DNA of 28,420 bases from Myxococcales bacterium (lineage in GTDB: Bacteria > Myxococcota > Bradymonadia > REDH01), in the NCBI GenBank assembly GCA_018970625.1, contig JAGWVZ010000001.1, forward strand, positions 1 to 28,420, given 5' to 3'. Position 1 is the first letter of the stretch; the number at the start of each line of letters is the position of its first letter. This document shows positions 1 through 6,343 of the stretch, in pieces. The notes below the pieces were generated by a model that saw only the letters and a program-made list of their open reading frames with translations, searched no databases and had not been told where the DNA came from. A program made the translations under genes and the position numbers.

Positions 1-241
1 TCGGTGCCGCGGAGCCATCGACGGCGGCGACGACATCGGTGGGCGATGGTGTGCTGGCGTCAGTGGGTGCAGGCCCGGTGCCGTCATCCGGCGTCGGCTG
101 CTCGTCATCGGGTGTTTCGCTCGGCGTGGTGCCTTCCGCGGGTGTCGTGTCACGTTCGGGGAACAGCGGGGTCTGCTGTTCGGTGGCACAGGCCGATGAG
201 AGGGGGAGCACCAGAATGGCAACAAGAGTACGAAGCGACAT
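1..241 (-). CDS. Putative lipoprotein, N-terminal part (runs off window start)
   Basis: Reading the minus strand from ATG at 241 gives an open frame to the window edge. It begins with a short lipoprotein signal: a charged start (MSLR), a hydrophobic core and the lipobox-like SSAC, with the lipidated Cys at residue 18. The next 60 or so residues are rich in Pro, Thr, Asp, Glu and Ala and look like a disordered linker tethering a later domain to the membrane. The C-terminal domain lies outside the window, so no function can be given. It is divergent from the gene at 399, with a 157-bp gap that should hold both promoters. The plus-strand frames over the same bases give Arg-rich translations and are shadows. 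Confidence 0.7.
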   Translation of the reverse strand, partial: MSLRTLVAILVLPLSSACATEQQTPLFPERDTTPAEGTTPSETPDDEQPTPDDGTGPAPTDASTPSPTDVVAAVDGSAAP

Positions 242-398
242 GCATCACCTGAACCTGCAGACGACCAGATTAATCGAGGTCGTAGTGCGCTGTGAATCCT
301 GACGCAACCAGTTTGCTGCGCGCGCACTTGCGGTTTTGTTTGCTCGCTGCACATAACGCGGCCGAGCCATGGTCGTTGTCCCTACCTGTCAGGATGAC

Positions 399-2366
399 AT
401 GAGCGAGCTTCCACTTCCACGTATCGCGCTGGGCGCAGCGCTGGGCATTGTCGCGGGTGTGATTCTGGGGCGTGAGATCGACGAGCCGTCTGGTGTAGCG
501 TCGGTGGTGTTGATGGTCATTTTTGCGGCGCTGGGTTCTGCCGCTGCATGGATGCAGTCGCGCTCGCGCCCAGCTGATGCCCAGGCGGCAGCATCGGTAC
601 GGCAGGTGACCGACGCCCACCTGGCGGTTCGCAGTGACGGCAACAATGAATACCCCGCGGCTGAAGTACGCCATTCATCGGGTAGCCTGCGCGCTGTTCG
701 GGTGCGTTCGCGCACTGCACCTCTGCCGGCAGCCGGTCTGGAGCTGAGGTTAGTGGTCGAGGATTTTAACACCACCAGCCGCGTGACGCTGATGGAGGGT
801 TGGTACGAACGGCACGGGTTTCCCGAATTGCTGGAGCGTGTGAGCTCCGAAATCCAGAGCCGGTTACCAGCCGGAACCACGCGCACGCCGACGCTGGGTG
901 GCTACCGATCCGAGTCGCCGGTAGATGCGTCTGGACGCAGTCCGCTGGGATGGACGTTCTTTTTTGGCGATGCAAACAGCGGCCTGCATGTCACCGCGAC
1001 GCTCGGTCCACGGGACCTCGTGTTGCACTTTCGCTCGCAGGCGACCTGGCACCGTTCGACGTCACCGGGTGTTGTGCAGCCCGCCGAGGTGATGCGACAG
1101 CTGCATGCAGCGCTACCCGACACCGTGCATCAACCCGTGCTGATGCGGGTGTGGCTGCCCATGAACGTCGCGCTCTGGCTAAGTCCTGACGCTGCGCCCA
1201 ATCCCGGTGGGCTGATCGCGGATCTCAATCCGCTCGACGGCACCCTTACGAATCTGGCGGCCTTGCGTGAGCATGGGCTCGCCCTGTTTCCTGTGGGTCT
1301 GAACATACCGGCCGAGGTCTGGATTTCGGGCCATGCAGAGCTGGCGCCCGAGCCGCACACGGCGACAGTGCGCGACATTCTGGATGCGATGAAGGCCGAT
1401 AAACTGCCGGCCTGGCAGCGTGCGGCAAGGTCGCTGCTCACGACACTCGGGCCGGGTGCGCCATTGGTGCTGGAAGACCGTCTGCACACGGAAGACGACG
1501 CGGACGTGCGCAGGCGAGTGGTGCACCTGTTGGGTACCATGCCGACCTCGCTCGCCGCTGCGGTACTGCATCGTTGCCTTCCGTTGATGCGTTATCCGGC
1601 CAATCGGCAGCTGGCCGAAACGTACCTGCGCAACCGTCGGCAACAGGAGGGTGGCGCCGTCGAAGAGATGCTCGACAGTCTGGATCACGACGCGCTGCAG
1701 GCTGCCATGGGGTATGGCGCGCCGATGCTCATACCGTTGCGGAGCGTATGGGACGCGCGCACCGAGCTCGTGCAGCCGCTTGTCGCGCTGGGTCTGCGCG
1801 AGGCGTGCGCCCATGTGCTCGTCGGGGATCGCCCGTTGCCGCTCTCGATTCATTTCCGTGGCCCCGAGCTGCAGGTTCACGCCCTGTTATCGTCGGTTCC
1901 ATTGCCTGTTCCGTGTCACGTGCTGCATGTGCACGGCGTCGGCGCCGAGGCATTCAGGGAGCTTCTTTATCGTGGTGGTCTGCACTACAGCGAGGACGAG
2001 ATTCAGGCGGACGCCTGCTCGGGTTCGCCGCACCGCGCTCATCGGGGAGCGCTGTATCTTGCGGCGCTTTCGTTGCCGTGTGTGCAGGGTTCGGCGCCGC
2101 TGCTCGAAGCGGTCCGCAAGGGTAGGTCGGATGCGAACCTGCGTCGGGCGATCCTGAGAGCGCTCGAGTTTTCAGTCGATGGCGATGCCATTGACCACGT
2201 TCACGAGGCGGCTGACTCGGCGGAGCAGGCCGATGCCGAGGTGGCGCGCATGGTGCTGCGACGTTGGCACGAGCGAGGTGTCGTCAAAAGCGGACCGAGG
2301 ACCGCAGCGGTACCCGCCATCGTGATTGCGGCGGGGCGTGAGACGAGCTCGGTGCCCGTCGTGTGA
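399..2366 (+). CDS. Membrane-anchored protein of unknown function, possible HEAT-like repeats
   Basis: This 655-aa protein is not recognised. Two hydrophobic helices lie at about residues 9-24 and 33-52 and anchor the N-terminus in the inner membrane. The remaining 600 residues look soluble. The middle section (roughly residues 330-430) contains Leu/Ala/Arg-rich helices of the type seen in HEAT-like solenoids, but I cannot define individual repeats. The ATG at 399 is preferred over the in-frame ATG at 369 because AGGA lies just upstream of 399 and nothing similar precedes 369; the later start also puts the first membrane helix near the N-terminus. It converges on the PHA-family gene with a 39-bp gap. 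A role as a scaffold is possible, but this is inference from shape only. Confidence 0.8.
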   Translation: MSELPLPRIALGAALGIVAGVILGREIDEPSGVASVVLMVIFAALGSAAAWMQSRSRPADAQAAASVRQVTDAHLAVRSDGNNEYPAAEVRHSSGSLRAVRVRSRTAPLPAAGLELRLVVEDFNTTSRVTLMEGWYERHGFPELLERVSSEIQSRLPAGTTRTPTLGGYRSESPVDASGRSPLGWTFFFGDANSGLHVTATLGPRDLVLHFRSQATWHRSTSPGVVQPAEVMRQLHAALPDTVHQPVLMRVWLPMNVALWLSPDAAPNPGGLIADLNPLDGTLTNLAALREHGLALFPVGLNIPAEVWISGHAELAPEPHTATVRDILDAMKADKLPAWQRAARSLLTTLGPGAPLVLEDRLHTEDDADVRRRVVHLLGTMPTSLAAAVLHRCLPLMRYPANRQLAETYLRNRRQQEGGAVEEMLDSLDHDALQAAMGYGAPMLIPLRSVWDARTELVQPLVALGLREACAHVLVGDRPLPLSIHFRGPELQVHALLSSVPLPVPCHVLHVHGVGAEAFRELLYRGGLHYSEDEIQADACSGSPHRAHRGALYLAALSLPCVQGSAPLLEAVRKGRSDANLRRAILRALEFSVDGDAIDHVHEAADSAEQADAEVARMVLRRWHERGVVKSGPRTAAVPAIVIAAGRETSSVPVV

Positions 2367-2405
2367 CACGCCGGGTTTACGGATTGTGTCAGGCAGCGGT
2401 GCTGT

Positions 2406-2720
2406 TCAGTCGAGCTCGCCCTTGCGTGCCTTCTCGACCCATTCCTTGATCTCTTCTTCGATGATGGCGATGGCTTTGCCCTGAAACATCTTGAGCAGGA
2501 AGGGCACCTCGAGCTCAAGTCCGATGCGCTTGGGCTCCAGCTCGATCGAGCCGTTCAGCTTGATCCCCTTGGCCTGAAAGCCGATTTCGGCGCGCGTCTC
2601 GCTGACCCACTTTTCGGTGGGGTTATAGTCGGCGAACTTGGCCTTGTAGGTCTCAAAGGCCTTCTGAGTGGCCTTCTTGGCCAGCGGCAGTTCGAGTCCG
2701 TGCGGGATATAGTGCTTCAT
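2406..2720 (-). CDS. Polyhydroxyalkanoic acid system (PHA_gran_rgn) family protein
   Basis: This 104-aa protein matches the small PHA_gran_rgn family in layout. It opens with a short strand (MKHYIPHGLEL), followed by a helix rich in Ala, Lys and Gln. A beta-rich middle carries the pattern GIKLNGSIELEPKRIGLEL, and an amphipathic helix closes it (KAIAIIEEEIKEWVEKA). Family members are often encoded near polyhydroxyalkanoate genes and are thought to act at granules, but many occur without them and their biochemistry is unclear. No PHA synthase or phasin is visible here, so a granule role is not supported by context. ATG at 2720 is chosen over an upstream TTG at 2762 because the family starts at this point. 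Confidence 0.75.
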   Translation of the reverse strand: MKHYIPHGLELPLAKKATQKAFETYKAKFADYNPTEKWVSETRAEIGFQAKGIKLNGSIELEPKRIGLELEVPFLLKMFQGKAIAIIEEEIKEWVEKARKGELD

Positions 2721-3057
2721 GCGGCCCCGATAGGCGTAGCGAGTAGAAGAATACGGCGCCAACCACCAAGGTTACCGCCATCCGTGCAGGCATTTACCCT
2801 GCTGCCGGAGCCTTGTCGACCCTGTGTATCAGCTGGCATCGCATCAGGGTGTTCGTCTTCGCGGTTGCGCCGAACGGACACAGAACTGCAGGCAGGGCCT
2901 ACCTTGCATCAGCGTCCGCGTTCGCCGTCTGCGTGGGCCTCGACGTTCGGTGGTGTCGCCCTGAGACGGGCGTGTGGTGAGCGCGTCGGCATTTACCTGA
3001 CCCGCACCGATGCGTCTTCCGCCCTGCTATACCGATGATGGGGCTCTGGTCAGTGAT
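2721..3057. other. 337-bp intergenic region with no recognised feature
   Basis: This lies between the start of the PHA-family gene and the stop of the PPC-like lipoprotein, both on the minus strand. The open frames crossing it give Arg/Ser/Cys-rich translations without domain character. I see no convincing terminator, RNA gene or repeat. It should contain the promoter of the PHA-family gene. Confidence 0.5.
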
Positions 3058-3690
3058 TCAGGGCTTGCCAGCTGCGGCGGATGCTTCACCGGGCTTCGCT
3101 GCATCGCCGGTGGCTGCGGCGGGGTTTGCCGGGGTCGCAGCTGCAGGTTCAGCGGTCGGAGCGATGCCCTGGGTGGGTGCCGCAGGAGCCGCGGCCGAGC
3201 CAGCAGCGGGGATTTCTGCGCCTTCCGGCGGGCCGGCAACCGTCGAGCCTTCCACCGGAGGTGTTGGCGGCGTCTGTCCGGGTGCGGTGGTGGTGATGGT
3301 CAGCTGGTAGGCGCCGGTCTCGCCGCCCTCCAGACTGTTGGCACGAACCGTGTAGTTACCCGAATAGGCTGCCACGTGGGTCATCACAACCGAGCGAGAG
3401 CCGGCTTCGGTGGTCAGCTGCTCCAGCGACTCACCGTCGGCGCTGATGAGCCACACAAAGGGAACCACCGCTTCGGACTGCATGACGACCTGAATGGTCC
3501 AGCCAGCTTCGGTGTAAAATTCCGTGTCGTCGTACCACGACCCATCGTCCTCGACGACGAGGTCGCCGTTCTCGAGAGTTCCGTTGATGTTCAGGTTCAC
3601 CGCCGGGTCTTTTTTGGTGCAGGCGACGGTGAACAAAGACGCGCCAAGAAGGGCGCTCATGGCGAGAAAACGAAGTGAATACGAGCGCAT
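3058..3690 (-). CDS. Lipoprotein with PPC-like beta domain and Ala/Pro-rich tail
   Basis: The 210-aa product starts at ATG 3690, with AGGA about 7 nt upstream. Residues 1-24 form a signal peptide ending in TVAC, with Cys24 the likely lipidation site; the -3 Thr makes the lipobox weaker than consensus. Residues about 25-135 form a beta-rich domain. Its spacing of aromatic and Gly residues, ending in YSGNYTVRANSLEGGETGAY, resembles bacterial pre-peptidase C-terminal (PPC) domains, which are small jelly-roll modules on secreted proteins. The last 75 residues are almost only Ala, Pro, Gly, Thr and Glu and are likely disordered. The PPC assignment is by eye. The protein is probably anchored in the outer membrane or periplasm, and its ligand is unknown. 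Confidence 0.8.
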   Translation of the reverse strand: MRSYSLRFLAMSALLGASLFTVACTKKDPAVNLNINGTLENGDLVVEDDGSWYDDTEFYTEAGWTIQVVMQSEAVVPFVWLISADGESLEQLTTEAGSRSVVMTHVAAYSGNYTVRANSLEGGETGAYQLTITTTAPGQTPPTPPVEGSTVAGPPEGAEIPAAGSAAAPAAPTQGIAPTAEPAAATPANPAAATGDAAKPGEASAAAGKP

Positions 3691-3821
3691 AGCGAATCCT
3701 GTTGATGCGTGGCAGGCCACCGGCCCGAGAGTTTTGCCAGAGGTTCGACAGGAACACTCTGGCGGGCGTGTAGAGAAGGGAATGTCCAGCGCGAATCCGT
3801 AACGAATACAGGGCGCGGGTG

Positions 3822-4064
3822 TCACGCCTTTTTCTGCCAACCGCAGCCGCAGGTGGGATTCAGCCCGTACGGGCGATGACAGACGCGCCCGATAGTGCCG
3901 TTGCCTGGCTGCACGAAGAGTCGCTCGCGCTGCGTTGCGTGCGCGTAGGGCCATGAGTAGAAGTGGGAGTGAACGCCGAAGAGAACCTTCGCGGTGCGGC
4001 GACGTGTCTGAAATGATGCGTGTGTCTGGAACGGATTTCGTCGTTGCTCGGTTATGGTGGCCAC
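3822..4064 (-). CDS. Possible small orphan protein (80 aa), uncertain
   Basis: Within the 434-bp gap 3691-4124 the minus strand has an open frame ending at TGA 3822. Its last 55 codons look coding: about three quarters end in G or C, and the translation is balanced and aromatic rather than Arg/Ser-rich. It ends in a Cys-containing segment, VCHRPYGLNPTCGCGWQKKA. A GTG at 4064 is one possible start, but I see no ribosome binding site and upstream codons look less natural. The reading could be a chance frame or the remains of a longer gene. No family is recognised. The rest of the gap, 3691-3821 and 4065-4124, shows nothing beyond presumed divergent promoters. Confidence 0.33.
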   Translation of the reverse strand: MATITEQRRNPFQTHASFQTRRRTAKVLFGVHSHFYSWPYAHATQRERLFVQPGNGTIGRVCHRPYGLNPTCGCGWQKKA

Positions 4065-4124
4065 CGCACGTGTTTCGGTGCATGTAACGTCATCGGCGGC
4101 GTTGGTTCCCCTGCAGAGGCTCCC

Positions 4125-4730
4125 GTGTTGAAGTTCTCCTTTTGTTCGCTTCGATGGCTCTCCCATGTGTCGGTGCTTTGTGCGCTTGCTCTGTCCTCAT
4201 CGGCCTGCAACGCGCCCACAGAACCGGTCGTTGCAACAGCGGAGTCGGCGTCCGTCGCACCCGCTCCGCAGGGTGCAGCGAACGGTCAGGAGCAGTCGTC
4301 AGGTTCAGCAGAGCCACCGGCTGCGGCGGCTGCGGACTCCGGTGCACACGCGAACGTGCCGGCTGGAATGCCGTGGTTGAGCCGAGACGCCGCCGTTGCT
4401 CAGGCGGCCGCCGAGAACCGGCCCATGATGGTCTTCGTCTATACCGACTGGTGCCCTCGGTGCGGAGAGCTGGAGCCTGTTTTCAATGAGTCCGCCATTG
4501 TTCAGGCCGCCAACGGACTGATCCCCGTGCGGCACAATCAGGATGAAAACCCCGCGTGGTTGCAACAGCTCGCACAGGATTACGAGGAGTACGTCCCCCG
4601 CGTTCTCTTCCTGAACCCCGACGGTTCGCTCATGTCGATCGTGTCGTCGCATCCTCGCTATCCGTATTTTTATACGCCGGCGATGCGCGACACGCTGGTC
4701 GCCAACATGCAGGTTGCCAAGGGCAGCTAA
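4125..4730 (+). CDS. Thioredoxin-fold lipoprotein (periplasmic)
   Basis: The 201-aa protein has a lipoprotein signal ending in SSAC (Cys28), an Ala/Pro/Ser-rich linker to about residue 80, then a thioredoxin-fold domain. The redox motif is WCPRC, Cys110 and Cys113, preceded by the strand MMVFVYTDW. The cis-Pro is likely in YVPRVLFLNPDG. It resembles thioredoxin_7/DUF255-type periplasmic thiol proteins rather than classical thioredoxin. Such proteins exchange disulfides in exported substrates or feed electrons to envelope reductases; the partner here is unknown. There is no ATG near the signal. GTG 4125 (or TTG 4128) is chosen because AGAGG lies 5-8 nt upstream. It is divergent from the candidate small ORF and upstream of a thioesterase gene, with a 191-bp gap. 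Confidence 0.82.
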   Translation: MLKFSFCSLRWLSHVSVLCALALSSSACNAPTEPVVATAESASVAPAPQGAANGQEQSSGSAEPPAAAAADSGAHANVPAGMPWLSRDAAVAQAAAENRPMMVFVYTDWCPRCGELEPVFNESAIVQAANGLIPVRHNQDENPAWLQQLAQDYEEYVPRVLFLNPDGSLMSIVSSHPRYPYFYTPAMRDTLVANMQVAKGS

Positions 4731-4921
4731 GCCGTGCGCCGACGCCATCCCGGGTGCAGATAGCTGGTGTTCGCTCATTGAAAACGGACGGTCGTATGGG
4801 GTAGCGGTAACAGGCCCCGCGGCGCGGGCGGCGAGAGCTTCTGACTCAAAAGAAACCTCCCTTTTGTGCGAACAGGCACACCGTCACGCCTGTTCACCAC
4901 GAGTCTTTCCCAGGCAACTTC

Positions 4922-5359
4922 ATGATGTCGATGGCCAATGACCGAGAGACCTGGATCGAAGGGTTTCGCCAGATGCAGGCGCATACCGTCGCGGGTCCGC
5001 TGCAGATTTCTCTCGTCGATGTCGAGGCCGACAGCATTACTCTGCGCATGCCCATTACCGATGCTTCACGGCAGCCGATGGGGCTTTTGCACGGTGGTGT
5101 GAGCATGGTGCTGGCCGAGACCGCAGCCTCGATGCACAGCTGCTGGGGGCTCGATCTGTCCCGCTATTACCCGGTCGGCATCGAGATCAACGGCTCTCAT
5201 CTGCGCTCGGCGCGCGATGGGCACGTGTTGGCGCGGGCCACGATTGTGCGGCGCACACGAACTCTGGTGGTGCACCACATCGAGATCGTGCATGAGGAGT
5301 CCGGCGACCTGCTGTGCACGTCGCGCGTCACCAACCTGATTCGCGAACATCGTCCCTGA
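4922..5359 (+). CDS. Hotdog-fold acyl-CoA thioesterase (PaaI/MenI-like)
   Basis: The 145-aa product has the single-hotdog layout of PaaI/YbdB/MenI thioesterases, cytosolic enzymes that hydrolyse acyl- or aryl-CoA esters to the free acid and CoA. The family signature is GLLHGGVSMVLAETAAS: His57-Gly58-Gly59 starts the long hotdog helix and Glu66 is in the position of the catalytic acid. Later strands (YPVGIEINGSHLRS, HVLARATIVRR) complete the fold. Length is typical. Menaquinone synthesis (DHNA-CoA hydrolysis) is one known role of close relatives, but no men genes are nearby, so the substrate is open. ATG 4922 is taken as start, with AGG about 10 nt upstream; ATGs at 4925 and 4934 are alternatives. 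The following gene begins 3 nt after the stop, suggesting an operon. Confidence 0.88.
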   Translation: MMSMANDRETWIEGFRQMQAHTVAGPLQISLVDVEADSITLRMPITDASRQPMGLLHGGVSMVLAETAASMHSCWGLDLSRYYPVGIEINGSHLRSARDGHVLARATIVRRTRTLVVHHIEIVHEESGDLLCTSRVTNLIREHRP

Positions 5360-5362
5360 ACC

Positions 5363-6052
5363 ATGAAGTCGCACCTGCAGGACCTTCGCGACGAACTGCC
5401 GGCACGCACCCGCCGCGTCGCCATGGTGCGCCCGCACATCGGGGGACTGCGACTGCCGCTTCGTTCAAGACGCTTCTATCGTGGCATGGGCCTCCTGTAC
5501 ATCGCGGGCTCCGGCGTTCTTCTTGGTGCTGGACTGGCCGCCGGCACCGTTCTGTACGGCGCGCTCTGGGCATCCGTCATCGGGTTCCTGGGCATCTCGA
5601 TGTTGCGCGGCGCCATGAGCCGGGCCGACAACCTGCAGCTCCTCGCCAAACAGGCACAAATCGCGGCCGATAGAGTTCGCCACATTGAATCTGTGCTTCG
5701 CGTGTTCGATTATCCACTTACCGTCGAAGAAATTGGGCGAAAGATCGGCTTTACCAATGAAGCGGTCATCGAGGGTCTTTACACCCTCGTTGCCGAGTCA
5801 AAAGTCATCGAGGACGTGCACCTCGAGACCGGAGAATGGACCTACGCCCTGCCCAACACGCAGGCTGCACGCATTCAGGGCGCTGGCTCGATCGACGCGC
5901 TCGACATGGAGATAGAGCGTGCGGCGGCCATGTCGCACGTGCAGGGCGGTGATCCCATCAGCACCGACGTCGAATCGACCACCTCTGCGCCCGACACAGA
6001 CGTACAATCCGAAGCCGCCGTCGAAGCAGAAGTCGCGGCAGCCCGCCGCTAG
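5363..6052 (+). CDS. Membrane protein with cytoplasmic winged-helix-like domain
   Basis: The 229-aa protein has a basic N-terminus, two adjacent hydrophobic helices at about residues 42-60 and 63-82 (Gly/Ala/Leu-rich hairpin), then a soluble region. Residues about 105-165 read like a winged helix-turn-helix: a first helix, then YPLTVEEIGRKIGFTNEAVI, a recognition-like helix, and a short beta wing (EDVHLETGEWTYAL). The C-terminal 50 residues are acidic, Ser/Thr/Ala-rich and probably disordered. No known family is recognised. The layout suggests a membrane-tethered regulator or sensor, but DNA binding is inferred from pattern only. It starts 3 nt after the thioesterase stop and has no clear own ribosome site, so translation may be coupled. 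Confidence 0.78.
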   Translation: MKSHLQDLRDELPARTRRVAMVRPHIGGLRLPLRSRRFYRGMGLLYIAGSGVLLGAGLAAGTVLYGALWASVIGFLGISMLRGAMSRADNLQLLAKQAQIAADRVRHIESVLRVFDYPLTVEEIGRKIGFTNEAVIEGLYTLVAESKVIEDVHLETGEWTYALPNTQAARIQGAGSIDALDMEIERAAAMSHVQGGDPISTDVESTTSAPDTDVQSEAAVEAEVAAARR

Positions 6053-6075
6053 CGCTCGAATCGAAGCGCCGTATT

Positions 6076-6267
6076 GGCCGACCACCGTGTCGGCCATGTG
6101 CTGAATCATCAGCAAAATCAGATATATAGACGTAGTGGCCGACCACTGTGTCGGCTACGTGCTATCCGAGTCGAGCACCATAGTGGCCGACCACCGTGTC
6201 GGCCATGTGCTGAATCATCAACAAAATCAGAGATATAGGCGTAGTGGCCGACCACTGTGTCGGCCAC
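6076..6267. repeat. Array of four hairpins: an 83-bp repeat in two copies
   Basis: Four copies of a 20-bp inverted repeat, GGCCGACCACYGTGTCGGCC, lie at 6076, 6137, 6185 and 6246. The stem is GGCCGAC/GTCGGCC and the loop is CACCGT in copies 1 and 3, CACTGT in copies 2 and 4. Copy 2 ends GGCT, which still allows a G-U pair. Spacing is 61, 48 and 61 bp. The segments 6076-6158 and 6185-6267 align over 83 bp with four substitutions, so the array is a duplicated two-hairpin unit with a 109-bp period. Within the first spacer GCTGA-ATCA-TCAGC is a further small hairpin. It fills a convergent gap, as REP/BIME elements often do. I see no copy elsewhere in the window. Confidence 0.9.
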
Positions 6268-6270
6268 CTG

Positions 6271-6297
6271 CGGAATCGGTAACCATTCCGGTTGTTT
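6271..6297 (+). terminator. Probable intrinsic terminator after the winged-helix membrane gene
   Basis: CGGAAT (6271-6276) pairs with ATTCCG (6285-6290). One C is bulged and an inner GG/CC pair closes a TAA loop. GTTGTTT follows. Stem plus T-rich tail fits a rho-independent terminator for plus-strand transcription coming from 5363-6052. The stem is modest and the T-tract interrupted, so efficiency is uncertain. Confidence 0.5.
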
Positions 6298-6343
6298 ACG
6301 CGTCGTACCCCGTCTCACACGTCCGCGTGTACCGAGCTGCGAA

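Noticed and set aside
2700..3038. 112-aa plus-strand frame in the 2721-3057 gap
   Set aside because: The translation is Arg/Ser/Pro/Cys-rich, overlaps the PHA-family gene start on the other strand and has no ribosome site.
4847..4866. CAAAAG/CTTTTG inverted repeat as terminator after the thioredoxin-fold gene
   Set aside because: The stem is only 6 bp, AT-rich, with an 8-nt loop and no T-tract after it.
6076..6267. CRISPR array
   Set aside because: Spacing alternates 61 and 48 bp and the 'spacers' are themselves repeated. There are no cas genes. The units are a duplicated composite repeat.
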